Assembly (NCBI GenBank): GCA_963575745.1
Contig: CAUYUJ010020537.1
Span: 16,001-80,000, forward strand
Source: Prorocentrum cordatum
Lineage: Eukaryota > Sar > Dinophyceae > Prorocentrales > Prorocentraceae
Reading direction: 5' to 3'
Length of the DNA: 64,000 bases
The position numbers were made by a program, and so were the translations under genes. Below the pieces are notes generated by a model. That model saw only the letters and a list, made by a program, of their open reading frames with translations, searched no databases and was not told where the DNA came from. Below are positions 49,898 through 60,860 of this stretch, in pieces (the first letter of the stretch is position 1; each line of letters begins with the position of its first letter).

Positions 49898-51825
49898 TCA
49901 CGTGGCCCACCAGGTAATTTTGGCATACAGCATCTCTTTGTTCGTCACGCCCGTGACGTTTTCGTCACGGATGACCGCGCCGTTGTCAGTGTCGTACGTA
50001 ATCCTTCGTTCCACAGCATTCCATGTGGGTCCGCCGGCTGCAATGGCACGGAAATTGTTGGCCTGTTTGTCCTGTCTTGTCCACACTCGAAGTGCAGCTC
50101 GGTCACGAATCTCACGAGCTCGTTTAACGTCTTCGGCGTACTCGATTTCTTTCTTCTGTTGTCCACGAGATCAGGTTTTCCAATGCTCGGGAAGAATGTG
50201 ATCAGGACGCGTAGTAGTCTGTACACGTGTCTCGCGGCCGCGGACCACCATTTTGCCATCTGGCGTTATTTTTGGAAGCTCATAGAATCGAACCAGGCCG
50301 GTGCATGGCTCGCTCAACTCCCTGTGGTCGTTGGCGCTGACACCGTCCCAAACATCGCGAAAATCACTTTCTCCTTCAAAAGTAGAAGTCGTCTTGAAAT
50401 CTCGTGTCGCGTCGAGTTGATCAACAGGTACAGGTATGTTCATGACGTCGTCCGTCGGTATGAACAATTTCTTGCGTGGAGTACGTATATGTCTGATGAC
50501 GCAATATCCGCGCTGTTCCCAGTAGTCGGGCTCCGGCGCTGGTGCAGCAACTTCAGAGGCCGATGCGTGGATATCAGCGGTGTTGACTTCCGTTGTCATC
50601 ATAGACGGGTCATCCCATTCTTTAGGGTAGGAAAGTAAAGGATCGGGCATTGGTTTGTCGCCCAAGGGGCGAGAGGTAGATGCCTTGACCTCGTCGTGTG
50701 CCTCAGGGTTGTGGTGTCGCAGAGTACCTTTGTTCACTGGGTAGGTGAACTTGCCATCAGGGATGATCATGTCTTTGACTCTGTGCACGTGACACAGTTC
50801 CCCATCGGGGTTCTTGGCGTATGTAGCCGTATCCAAGACAAGATAGTCACCTGACCATCGTCCACCAGAGTGTAAATGGTAACCCATGAATAACCCTTCC
50901 CGAGCATTTTCTTTGAACTTTGCAGTCTCGATATTAATCTCGGGGTTGAAGCATTTCCAGAAGATCCGAGCACCGAATGGAATGCAGTGCCCGGGAAAAC
51001 TTTCACCAAAACGTATTTCATGAGCTGTCTTATCGACATGCTCCTCGCTGAGGGCAGCAACGCCCGTGGACGCATGCGCAAAATTATGTCCACAGCAAAA
51101 GGCTTGCATGGCCTCTTTACACCAATCATGTCCCAGACCAGACATATGCAACACAGCTCTCGTACCGAGAATGACAATATTGACAATGCGCTCGATCAAT
51201 CCATTCGTTTGCGGACGATGCGGCGTACTGGTGTCATGTCTCCATCCCAGTTGGCGGCAAGCCTTCTAAAGCTATCCAGAATTGTCTGTGTAGATATATG
51301 CTTCACCTCATCGTTTGCGGCGATGAACTGTTGGAAGGATGCCTTTGTGGTAGCTGCGTCTTTGTGTAGTGCTGGGTAAGCCATGAAGACGCCAGTGCAT
51401 CTATCCAGGACAACAAGTGCATACTTGTCGCCGTGCTTGTCGGCGGCGTCGTCTTTGGCCAAGACGATATGGTCGGCAGTTAAAGCTTCCCCAAACTTCT
51501 TCGGGATAAAAGCTTCGTGGGCTGTATCCTCGTCGGCGGGGCCTGCCTGTGGATGTGGTTTGCGCTGTCGTCGACACGGAGCATGCTGCGCCATCGTGCG
51601 AGAACAAATCTCACAGTCAGGGTGTTTTGGACTGTGGGTCATGTAATGCATCGGGTCAATCGGTTTCTTCTGTCTGTTTGGAAGAACGTGATCAGTGTCG
51701 TGGTGCACTATTGCAAGCGTCTCCGTCGGTATGTCCTTATCTGCTTGAACTGTATCTGTTAGCCCCCCGCATGTTGGAGGATGACACTGCGTCTGAGACA
51801 TAGGCGAGTCGGTGGGTGTGTCCAC
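49898..51825 (-). pseudogene. Element 2 integrase
   Basis: N-terminal zinc site HYMTHSPKHPDCEICSRTM (HHCC type). Core: LTADHIVLAKDD (first Asp), ALVVLDRCTGVFMAYPALH. Near 51300 a 2-bp insertion (or 1-bp loss) shifts the frame, and the second catalytic Asp (YTDNSG) is followed by two in-frame TAGs. The reading resumes as KACRQLGWRHDTSTPHRPQT with the catalytic Glu in NGLIERIV (about 51200). The C-terminal part (FWKCFNPEINIETAKFKENA, GGRWSGDYLVLD) is intact apart from a TGA at 50171-50173. Order D, D, E is recognisable but the gene is inactive. Confidence 0.85.
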
Positions 51826-51937
51826 GTTAGGCTCGGCGTTATTTATGTCGGGAGGTTCTTCGACCGTGGCGGTCCGTGCTCCTCCTCCCTCGCCGACATG
51901 TAGTCTCTTGGGGCAGGTCCCTATGTGGGGCCGTAGT

Positions 51938-54313
51938 TCATCTGCAGCTATTGACTGTTCTGTAGTTTTGCAGCACCAACATATGTCGTTGCAGCGGGCG
52001 GATGAACGCTTGCGCTGACGAAGTGCATAGACGTGGCGGTGGTATCAGTGTCAGGTCGTCGAGTCGTAATTCTGGAACTCTATTGTTGACTGGAATCTTA
52101 TACCATTGGCCCCCCGGGTCCTGTAGCAAGTAGCCCAGCTCAGGATCCCAAAGCTGCCGAAAGCCATCAACCTCAATCAATTTCCCAACTGATAGTAATG
52201 ATGGACAGTCTGGCAAGGCAAGGGCTGAACTATGCAAGCCGACCTCGGGTAGCCGTATGTCGTAGTGCTCGTTGACAGTACGATCACCATTGGCAGTTTC
52301 CAGAATATGCTCTTCGCGAACAGATATGCGATCCGATTCGGTCTGCGTCAGTTCATGTTTACCCTGAATATGATGCGCAGAACCACTGTCGAGAACCCAA
52401 GATCGTGTCAATGCAGCGGTCGATCGTGGTGGGTCGACTGGCATCGTCGTTGTCTTCGTCTGGGCTGTCTTTGATGACTGCTTGACAGCGTCATCGTATC
52501 CTCGGGTCGCGGTTGGTGTGACCACCGGCTCCTTGTTGTGTCGGTAGTCGTATAGATCTTTGTACCACAGCTGTGCCTCTTTTTGACATTCTCGTAGAGC
52601 GTCTGCACTTTGATCCCACCATCGTTGTGGTAGCGGGTCTTGTACATTGACAATGTCACCCTCGTTTGGCATCTCCTTCCACTTGTCCAATCTGGCCCTG
52701 CCAGATACTGTGTGTAGGTAGTATTGCACGTTACGTGTGTCGAAGCGTATCCGACGACGTGGTTTGGTAGATGTCGTAGTGGCCTTAGTGTTGGCCATGA
52801 GGGTCTTATCACGAATGACGCAACTGCGGTCGGAACGGCGTGAACGTCGATAGTTGGCAGGAGAACGTGCTCTGGCGTGGGGAGAACCACGGGACGAACC
52901 ACGGCTCGGGGGACGTCTGCCACGTCCTTTGTCACTACCATATGGTCTATCACGGCCGCGTGGGCTGCCACGTCCGCCGCCGCGGTTGTCTCGTCCTCGG
53001 GAGGTAGATCTCGAAGATCTGTCGTAATGACTTCTCGACTGACTGCGAGAGTCTGGAGACCTCCTGGAAGATGAACGAGATCGGTCGTAGTGGCGTCGGT
53101 CGTCACGTCCATGGCGTGAGTCGCTTGCGTAGCGGAACCCCCCGCGTTGTGAAGAACGTTGGCTTCCTGATCCGCGGGATGGTGGTCGTCCACGACTATC
53201 CTGACTGGAGGTCCGTGGTCGGCTCGGGCTTCGCTCGGGAGTCTTCGCACCAGGTGTAAGATGAGCGTATTTGCATGTGTCGCCCGTGGGGCACTTGTTC
53301 TGTGCGAAGTCTTTACACTGTGCAACGTGTGGGAAGTTGCACTTGTCGCCTCTGTTGCATGTGTTGCGCTTGGCGAAATCGAAGCAAAAGGGCTTCGATG
53401 TTGGCTTCTTGTGATTCGCAGGGGTTGACGCGCTGCGGCGGGAGTTGCCACCAGCGGTCGATGAGTTGGAAGATCTGTTGTTCTTCCAATCCCTGGAATA
53501 GGTATGCAAAGCCTTGCATCGTTCACCATTGCGGCAGTTGCCTTTCTTCCTTGCAGCGCACACATTGACTTGAGAACGTGTCACATGTTCGTACCGTAAC
53601 TTATTTTGGTTTTTCTCCAACTGTTTGAGATCCAATACGTCCAGGACGCGCTGTCGGAGCCAATCATATGTACGATTCGGGTCGCTGATCTTCATGCGCT
53701 GGTACTCGTACATGTCTTGTTTCATCCAGGCATGTCTCCGAATCTGTGTACGAAACAGAGATTCCAAGATCTGTGGACCGGGTGCTTCTCGGCACTCCAA
53801 TAGTAAAGCGTCCCAGTCAGTAATAAAACGTTGCAGATCTTCATCTCTCATCCTCAGTTCTTTAAGGCGCTCAAAGTCATGCAGGTCGTCATCAACCTCT
53901 GTCACTTTGTAGGACTGTAGGGTGTGCCAGTATATCTGGCGCCCTTTGAGCATACGTCCTGCTGTGTGCTCTCTGGTTTCGATGAGCCTGATTTGGTAGC
54001 GCAAGTCTGAGGATAAGATGTCGCTCAGAGCGGTAGCGAGTCTGCAATCGATGCTCTCAAAATCTCCACTGTCTTGTAAGTCCTCGAAGGTACACTCGGG
54101 CTGTTCAGCCACGCATAGGAAGGCATATGCTTTGGATGGTCGCCCTGAGGCAGCGCCAAAGTTCTTCCGTACCTTTTGCTGCCACTCGAGCAGCTGTGTA
54201 ATCTTAGGCAAGACAGGGACTCGGACGGTGTCTGACTCCTTGATAGGAGTAATATGATTGACCGAAACCGCAGACAATGGTTGTGAGGGTATCGGTACAC
54301 CGTCAGTAGTCGG
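51938..54313 (-). pseudogene. Element 2 gag C-terminal half and protease: CCCH fingers and RS tract
   Basis: Same frame as the upstream gag, separated only by the TAA at 54314-54316; there is no ATG for about the first 120 codons. A helical capsid-like part (LPKITQLLEWQQKVRKNFGA, QRFITDWDALLLECREAPG) is followed by three CCCH zinc fingers (C-x7/8-C-x5-C-x3-H: CAARKKGNCRNGERCKALH and two more, 53540-53260). An Arg/Ser-rich domain of about 160 residues comes next (53220-52800), then the protease signature SWVLDSGSAHHI near 52400. CCCH fingers and an RS domain replace the usual CCHC knuckle, suggesting an unusual RNA-binding mode. Confidence 0.75.
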
Positions 54314-56038
54314 TTATGTGCGCACAGGAGACACATGGCGTGTCTGTGCAGAAGCTGCCGCGGAGGCTGCTCCTGGTGACGTACGTCGTTGTTGTCCTGC
54401 AGAAGCTTGTGGTGCTTCGGCGGACGCTGCCGTCGGCCTGTGCAGGTCGGTTGCAGGTCGAAGGTGGAGACTGGTGTCGTTGGTGTGGTCGATCAGCTGA
54501 TTCGTCCAGCTCGTCATGTCTTCGTGTGTTTGGGCCACCTTCTGGCGTGTGTACCCATCAATATCCCGAGAACGTTGTGAGTACCGATCAAGTCGTTGCT
54601 CGTAGGCTCGGAGACGGGCGCCTTGTGCCTCCAGCTCGCTTTCCAGACGTGCGAGGTGCCCCTCAACACGTACCTTCTCAGTATCTCTCTCACGAATAAC
54701 CTGGGAGAGCTCCAACTGCGCGTGGTCCGCCGCCTTCTCAACCTCCTGCAACCTGTCAGTGAGGCGGGCGAAATCGTAAACCGTGGGAGGAGAATCGAGT
54801 CTGGGCTCGTCCGTGGGACACGCAACACGCAACTCTGCCAGGGCGTCCTGTACACCAGGAAAACGCTGCTCGATTTCAGAGATCCGGTTAGCGAGTGGCT
54901 GCACGACAGCGTTGGTCGCATCAAGCTTTTGAGTGATGACTCTCTCAGTACGCTGCAACATGTCGATCAGGTTCGACGAGTTGGTGTGTGCTTCGTTGCG
55001 AAGCGTCGCCGTAGTGTGGTCTATGTGGGATCGAAGATCATTGATCTGAGACTGAACGTCGCCAAGGTCGGTGGCCTCGGCTGGTGTTGGTCGGTTGCGG
55101 AGCTGGTCGTGGATCTCATCGTGTAGGATCCTGACTGCTGAAACGCCTGTGTCGCGTACGAGCACAAGCTGTTGCTCCATCTGCGCAAGGTAGTTGCGCA
55201 GGTTCTCGACCATCGCCGTTCGTTCACCTGAGTGTGACACCTCACGATCAACCTGGTACTGCAGTTCACCTATGATGCGTCGATCTTCGGCGATCCTGGA
55301 ATCAATGATCCCTAAGGCGCCGTCAAGATCGTGGCGTATGGCTGCAGTATCGGCGGCGTTCGTCTGAACGCTCTGCAGTAGTCCAGAGTATTGCCTGGAC
55401 ACGAAGGTTTCAACCTGGTCTCTGAGCTCAGCTATTTCACCTGCGGCGGACGTTTCCGCCAGCTGGTCGTCTGAGATGGAGAGGTGGGGAGCGTCAGCTT
55501 CCCTGTGCCCCCTGTCGCGGGGAGTGCATGGCCTCTGAGAGGCAGTACGCGGGCTCGACCTACTCTCGCCGCATGGGCCTGGGGCCCCACGACGGTTGCG
55601 CGCGGACGAGCTGCGACTAGGACCGTGTGTGTGTGGTGTCTCATCCGATGATACCTTGGGGTACTGCGTCTGCGGCTGTGCCGCCACTGGTCTACTGAGT
55701 TCCTCGAAGGTGGCTACGTGCTCCGCAACAGGAACGGTCGCAGGGCTGGGGGTACCAGCACCTGAGGTCCATCGGCGGTTAGCGCGAAAGCGCCCTGGAG
55801 TATCAGGACCAGTGAGGCTTTCGCCTGACGCAGTTGGGATTGCTCCCGACTGAGGAGGAGATGGAGGATCGAAGGTAGGCGTGTGGAACTCCTTCCTACC
55901 TGTTCCTACTCCTTCTCCTGCCCCCCCGCGGGCGGCGCTGCGGTGAAGTTCAGCAGCTAGACGCGCCTCGGGTCCGTCGGAGCTGGGGGGGGGTACCTGG
56001 GACACCAACACAGTCCGCACTAAGGCTCTCCAACTCAT
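54314..56038 (-). CDS. Element 2 gag N-terminal half, coiled-coil
   Basis: 574 codons including stop, from ATG 56038 (MSWRALVRTVLVSQVP), about 150 bp inside the 5' LTR. A longer frame reaches into the LTR and is not used. The first 200 residues are Ser/Pro/Arg-rich. Residues about 200-540 are predicted coiled coil by eye: ELRDQVETFVSRQYSGLLQS, LQYQVDREVSHSGERTAMVE, RDTEKVRVEGHLARLESELE. It ends in TRHVSPVRT-stop, then the same frame continues. Long coiled coils are expected for particle assembly. Confidence 0.7.
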   Translation of the reverse strand: MSWRALVRTVLVSQVPPPSSDGPEARLAAELHRSAARGGAGEGVGTGRKEFHTPTFDPPSPPQSGAIPTASGESLTGPDTPGRFRANRRWTSGAGTPSPATVPVAEHVATFEELSRPVAAQPQTQYPKVSSDETPHTHGPSRSSSARNRRGAPGPCGESRSSPRTASQRPCTPRDRGHREADAPHLSISDDQLAETSAAGEIAELRDQVETFVSRQYSGLLQSVQTNAADTAAIRHDLDGALGIIDSRIAEDRRIIGELQYQVDREVSHSGERTAMVENLRNYLAQMEQQLVLVRDTGVSAVRILHDEIHDQLRNRPTPAEATDLGDVQSQINDLRSHIDHTTATLRNEAHTNSSNLIDMLQRTERVITQKLDATNAVVQPLANRISEIEQRFPGVQDALAELRVACPTDEPRLDSPPTVYDFARLTDRLQEVEKAADHAQLELSQVIRERDTEKVRVEGHLARLESELEAQGARLRAYEQRLDRYSQRSRDIDGYTRQKVAQTHEDMTSWTNQLIDHTNDTSLHLRPATDLHRPTAASAEAPQASAGQQRRTSPGAASAAASAQTRHVSPVRT

Positions 56039-56185
56039 CACCGAGCCGTCGCGCCGTCGGAGAGCTCGGACGCGAGGCCCCGATGGACCCCTTACGGCGC
56101 ATGCGCCGCTTGGGTTCCATCGAGGCCGCGTGCGAGATCGCGACGCGGGGTTCGATGAACGGTGAGCTTTCAAGGGCTGATAACC

Positions 56186-56383
56186 TGTGAATGGGGTTGA
56201 AGTACAAGGGTGCAGAACCCCTGATCCGTTGGTAGAGGGAAGGAAGGATAAATGGATGTATTTCCCTCCTGCACGATCAAAGGTCTGATCGATCTGCCCC
56301 AATACCTGAGCCCAAACGGCCGGGCGCAGGAAAGGTGAGGATAAGGAGTATTATATGAAGGTATTACACGGGTTCTATTCACA
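56186..56383 (-). repeat. Element 2 5' LTR (198 bp)
   Basis: Matches 38347-38544 over its whole length with about 14 substitutions. In sense direction it is followed directly by GGTTATCAGCCC, which resembles the TGGTATCAG primer-binding sequence of copia elements with an extra T. Confidence 0.9.
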
Positions 56384-56466
56384 CAATCCGCTTTTCTTAC
56401 CGCAAAACGAATTCGAACCGAAAACGGCCCGCGAAAACGCAAAAACACAGTTTAGGTCCAGCCTTG
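56384..56466 (+). mobile_element. Right half of the MITE split by element 2
   Basis: Starts with the CAATC duplication (56384-56388), continues with the AAAACG-rich half matching 35125-35205, and ends GGTCCAGCCTTG. GAGGA at 56467-56471 matches 38273-38277. Together the halves give a MITE of about 147 bp. Confidence 0.9.
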
Positions 56467-56866
56467 GAGGAGGACACGCGGGGGGCGCGAGGAAGGAGGA
56501 GCAACGCAATCTATAGGAGGAGCATAAGGGATAGATGTGGAGCAGGAGGAGGCCCCTCGCCTCAAAAGTGTCCATGGTGACCGATGATATCGCCGAACGG
56601 CTGTGCCGTGGCGAAGCTCAGTCGCCGCCCGGGCAGCGCGAGCTGCTTCAATATGATCGTCGGGCGTGTCACGGCGCGCTTGCCACGCGCGGCAAACGCA
56701 CTTAGGAATTCAAGCGCGCCGTCTGCGAAGAAGATGCGCGCGAGAGGGTCGAATAGAGAGGGCTCTTCTGTCCCATGTGCCCGCCGCATCTGCCGATCCG
56801 GCGTGCGAGTGGAAGAACTCTAAGCTGAAGCTCTGCTGCAGCATGACATTTAGCTCTGCTTGAAAA
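56467..56866. other. No recognisable feature
   Basis: GC-rich spacer between the MITE half and the G-tract. No supported frame. Confidence 0.4.
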
Positions 56867-56906
<40 letters not shown>

Positions 56907-57165
56907 AGGGGGGGGGGGGCGTAATCCACTGACGAATTCAGTGCTCGGCACCTCCCCCCCGCTGCTCCAGCCCCAGGAGACAGGGGGGGGACAGGAGAGA
57001 GGGGGGAAGGGGGATGGGGGGAGGGGTGGGCAGGAAAGAGGGGGGGGGGACAGGAGAGAGGGGGAGGGGGGGGGGGAGAGATGGGGGGGGAGGGGGCAGG
57101 AAAGAGAGTGGGGGGGGACAGGAGAAAGGGGAGGGGGGGAATGGAGAGAGGGGGGGGGGGGCAAG
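56867..57165 (+). repeat. G-run tract
   Basis: Runs of 8-40 G separated by short A-containing spacers, with agagag motifs. Strong quadruplex potential. Open frames here are artefacts of the tract. Confidence 0.8.
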
Positions 57166-57393
57166 CCAGGTGCGCTCGCGTCATATCTGACATCCTACCC
57201 CTCCCTCCCATCCCTTACCATGGCGAAGATCCCCTCTCTTCTCGCACAGTCGGATGTCGAGCAGGGCAATGATCCCGGAAGGGTACGCGATGCATCGTAC
57301 AGCACGGCATGGCATGGCGTAGAAGAGCACCGCGAAGCGTAGTATCAACCTAGCATTGCATTCCATGCCGTGGCATGGCACGGGAAATGGCGC

Positions 57394-57735
57394 CAGCGCT
57401 GTAGCGGGAGCACAAGTCGAAACAAGCGGAAACGCGGAAATAAGGCCAGCGCTGCAGCGGGAGCACGATTCGGAACGAGCGGAAGCGCGGAAATGAAGCC
57501 AACGCTGCAGCGGGAGCACGATTCGGAACGAGCGGGGCCCGAAAATGAGGCCGACGCCTCAGCGAGAGCAGCATTTTGATTAAAAAGAAAATGCAAGCGA
57601 AAACCCAACTCCCGGGAAACCTGCGCGTACAAAAAAAACAAAAAAAAACAAAAAAAACAAGACGCGGGGGGGGGCGAACACTCCCAGCGCGTCATCAGGG
57701 GAAGAAGGAGAGTAGCATTCATATTGGGTAATTGT
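57394..57735 (+). repeat. 53-bp tandem repeat running into family A copy 2
   Basis: Units of 53, 53 and 52 bp start at 57394, 57447 and 57500, each with a cagcgctgcagcgggagcac core; a fourth starts near 57552 and passes into the family A body (A-rich tract, G-run, gtcatcaggggaag). The same entry order appears at 58205-58380. Confidence 0.75.
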
Positions 57736-57899
57736 GAAGAGGGGGGGGGGGGGGCAGGAGAGAGGGGGAAGGCAAGCTAGGCGTGCTCGCGTCATATCTG
57801 ACGTCCTACCCCTCCCTCCCATCCCTTACCATGGCGTTGATTTTCTCTATCCGCGGACGCGTGTCGTAGCGGACTTGTGGCTCCGCGCGCGCGTGCGTA

Positions 57900-57913
57900 G
57901 TGGGTGGTTGTGC

Positions 57914-57948
<35 letters not shown>

Positions 57949-58023
57949 TGTGTGGTTGTGGTTGTGGTGGTGGTGGTGGTGGTGGTGGTGGTGGTGGTGG
58001 TGGTGGTGCGGTGGTGGTGGTGG

Positions 58024-58054
<31 letters not shown>

Positions 58055-58110
58055 GGTGGTTGTGGTGGTGGTGGTGGTGGTGGTGGTGGTGGTGGTGCGG
58101 CGCGGTGGTG
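57900..58110 (+). repeat. GTGC and GTG microsatellites
   Basis: (GTGC)n near 57912-57945 followed by (GTG)n to about 58100. Confidence 0.9.
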
Positions 58111-58204
58111 GCGGGCGGATGGGCGCGCGAGAAAGAGGCCCGCGCTGGGGCGAGAACGCCATCCTGAACGACGGAGGCCAAACACCGATCCGAAAATGAG
58201 GCCC

Positions 58205-58475
58205 ACGCTGCAGCGGGAGCACGATTCGGAACGATTCGGGAGCAGAAATGAGGCCGGCACCCGGAAGCCCGTTTCCCAGGAATCCTTCTGTAAAAAAAAC
58301 AATACGCGGGGGGGTGTCGGATGTCTTCGGGACGCCATCAGGGGAAGTGGGAGAGTATTTTCATATTGCGTAATTGTGGAAGGGGGGGGGCAGGAGAGAG
58401 GAGGGGGGGGGGGGCAGGAGAGAGACGGGGGGGGAGGGGGGGGGGCAGGACAGGGGGGGGGGAAACAGGAGCGAG
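58205..58475 (+). repeat. Family A copy 3 and G-runs
   Basis: Contains gctgcagcgggagcacgatt, then the family A body to about 58380, then G-runs. Confidence 0.65.
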
Positions 58476-58479
58476 GAGC

Positions 58480-59330
58480 AGAGGACGCGCTCCACGCATG
58501 CACTGCCACGCCCAAGAGCATACTGGTCCATGTACTTCACGGACGTGCGCGAAACGCACCTCCCCGAAAGCAAAAAGTCCTTCTCGGTCGCATCCCAATC
58601 GCAAAGATCCCCCGGCAACAATTGCACGGGCCCCTTCCGCTCGTTCTGGGCGCGCGGCGCGCGAACAAAGGGCCGGGGCATCAACGTGTCTTCGCGCCGG
58701 CGCATTCGTGCAAGGGCAACGTTACTCGACAACGGCAAGGCACCTCGTCCAATTCTGAGTTCGACGATGACCCCCTGCTTGATAGTCTGGCCGTGTGCGG
58801 AATGGGCCGTCACTCCAAACGTTTGCGCCGGGGGGAATGCCGCCGTTTCTACTTCAAACGCGGATACGGACGACCCTTGTCGACGAGGCAATCCTTCTTC
58901 TGCGGCGTCGCTGGGTGCAGCCCGGGCTTCTGCGGGCCCGGGATCGTCCGCGTGCGCGGGATTCGGGACCCTGCCTCATCAAGACCCTCATCGAAAAGAA
59001 CGAATACAACCTTCGGCGTATTCTGCAATATGGTCTCACCGCCGCGCGAGACGCGACCGGCTCCTTCCTCGCCACCAAACACCCACGAGTGCACGGTCCC
59101 CACGCGTCCACGGAACAAGTACTTGTCCTCGCTGCGGTCGGTGTGGTCTTTTAGGGCCACAGGCATGTCTTCCGCGATGGGCAAAAAGCCATACAAGTCC
59201 CCGCATTCCGTGCCGCGTCGCTGTAGCCAGGCTATCTTCTGGAGTGTATATGTGGCCATTCTCGGAGCGCGTCCGGCCTCGGCGTGTCTCGCGCGGGCAC
59301 GTGAACCATGGGCTTCTCGTGCACTCGGGC
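58480..59330 (-). pseudogene. PIF1-like SF1 helicase, C-terminal fragment
   Basis: DNA helicase fragment. One frame reads MATYTLQKIAWLQRRGTECG, ALKDHTDRSEDKYLFRGRVG and CLVDKGRPYPRLK. The next frame (overlap near 58849-58891) continues VTAHSAHGQTIKQGVIVELR and SSNVALARMRRREDTLMPRP, matching motifs V and VI of PIF1/RecD-like helicases (TAHxxQGQT...VALxR). The ATPase motifs I-III are not in the window. Interrupted by the frame change, hence a remnant; an intron cannot be excluded. Confidence 0.6.
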
Positions 59331-59378
59331 ATACTGCAACGCTCGGAGCTTGTTCCCCTCGTAGTACGACGCCAAGTA

Positions 59379-59732
59379 CTACTTGACATCGCTGTTCGGG
59401 AATACTTCTTCCAGGCGCCTGGCAATCTGCGCGACAACCGAGGCCCCCCACCGCGATCGCCCAGTCAAAACGAAGGCAACGGCTGCCGCGATACACGCGA
59501 TGGCCAAAAAACACAAAGCAAACAAACCTGCATAGCCTATTTTTCTGGAGTCGGCGGCAGAGGCGGTAGCCTTTAAGATCGTGAGGCTCAAACAAAGAAC
59601 CTTGGCGCAGCGCGTGGTCACGCTGGTGTTGGTGTTGTCGTGGTCGTCGTGCTTGTGGGCTGACCGGGCCGTCCGCTTGAAGCGATTGTGGGCTGACGTG
59701 GCCGTCAGCTTTCGGATCGGTATATGGTTCAT
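59379..59732 (-). CDS. Short frame with one membrane helix
   Basis: 117 codons with IGYAGLFALCFLAIACIAAA as a clear hydrophobic segment near 59500. It lies upstream of the helicase remnant in sense order. Function unknown; it may be unrelated. Confidence 0.3.
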   Translation of the reverse strand: MNHIPIRKLTATSAHNRFKRTARSAHKHDDHDNTNTSVTTRCAKVLCLSLTILKATASAADSRKIGYAGLFALCFLAIACIAAAVAFVLTGRSRWGASVVAQIARRLEEVFPNSDVK

Positions 59733-59794
59733 GTTGACGCGTTGTGCCTGGCCACGATGTGGCAGGCTGCCGCTCGAGGAGATGGACTATAGGG

Positions 59795-60605
59795 AATCCC
59801 GCCAGCCCTCTGGGCGTACATGGTTTCACGGATCGTGTCGTCCATGTGCCAAAAATCCTCCTTCCTGTGTTCGGGGGAGGGGTTTGCCCGCTCTTTCCCC
59901 TCCCCCGGGCCTGGGGGAGGGGGGGGCGAAGGGGTTAGAGCGTTCAAGATGGCCCAAGGCGGCTCCAAGAGGGTCTCAGAAAGCCCACGATGGCCTCCAA
60001 TATTGGTCAAGGTATTCGAGATAGCTCAATATTGCCTCCGACGAACATCCAGAAGGCCTCCAGACGGCCCACTGAGTGCCCTTCCAGCCCCCCCAAGGAC
60101 CTCCCCAAGACGCCAGCATGACTCCCAAGCCGGATGAAAAATAATGTGTTTAACCTTCCCACCTTTTCGTTTCCGATAAGCTTTGGAGGTCTTACGATGG
60201 CCCCGGGACGTCCCAAGAGAGCCCCAACAGAAGCAGGCGCCAAAGAGCGCCCCAAGAGGGCTCGAAAATATCATTTTGAGCCCCCAAAGGGGGGGTCCTG
60301 AATTTCCCGCCCCTCTTTGTTTAACCATGGGGCCCCAGGAGGCCCCCCAGGCACCCCCAAAGAACCCCAAGAGAGCCCCTTGACCCCCAAAAAGAACCCC
60401 AAGGGAGACCCCAAAGTGCCGCAAACGTCACACCGAGGACCCCAAGAGAGACCCAAGACGGCTCCAAGAAAACTCCGAGAACATACTTCCGAGGCGGTTA
60501 TTACAATTCATTACTTGTATACTTCATACTTCATTCATGCTTCTATACATTCTAATCACAGCACCTCGACTGGCGATCTGTTTCTGGATGGGTTGGTGGG
60601 GATAC
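59795..60605 (+). repeat. Family B dispersed repeat, copy 2
   Basis: Begins aatcccgccagccctctggg, has GTTAGAGCGTTCAAGATGGCC (about 59934), CCCAAGAG-type runs (60205-60480) and ends tttctggatgggttggtgg. Longer than copy 1 because of extra sequence in the middle. Confidence 0.75.
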
Positions 60606-60792
60606 TTGTTTTGGTCGCGGCCGCGAGACAAGGGTCAGGCGGCGAAGGCAACGTCCGGGCCACGGGCGAGGCTGATTAGCCAGGACAGGAGCGCCGGCCG
60701 GCCCCCTCAGAGACTGCTGGTGGGGATACGCAACGCGTCAAGAATTACCAGTTGCTTCTTGGTGGGATGGAGCGTAGTGGCTAACAGCCGTG

Positions 60793-60855
<63 letters not shown>
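60793..60855 (+). repeat. (CA)n-(TA)n microsatellite
   Basis: About 17 CA units followed by about 14 TA units. Confidence 0.95.

Positions 60856-60860
<5 letters not shown>

Larger units (their letters stand above)
38347..56383 (-). mobile_element. Element 2: 18,037-bp Ty1/copia LTR retrotransposon
   Basis: Bounded by two 198-bp LTRs (38347-38544 and 56186-56383) that begin TGTGAAT and end ATTCACA on the plus strand, with identical 5-bp target duplications CAATC (38342-38346 and 56384-56388). Sense is the minus strand. Order: coiled-coil gag, CCCH/RS gag-protease, integrase, RT, RNase H, then about 8 kb of extra ORFs. I count about 14 differences between the LTRs (about 7 percent), 13 of them transitions. 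It is far longer than typical copia elements, and pol is broken by stops and frameshifts, so it is probably no longer autonomous. Confidence 0.9.

Noticed and set aside
57734-59576. Long plus-strand frames of 400-550 codons
   Set aside because: They run through G-runs and (GTG)n. The protein-like signal in this interval is on the minus strand (PIF1-like motifs).
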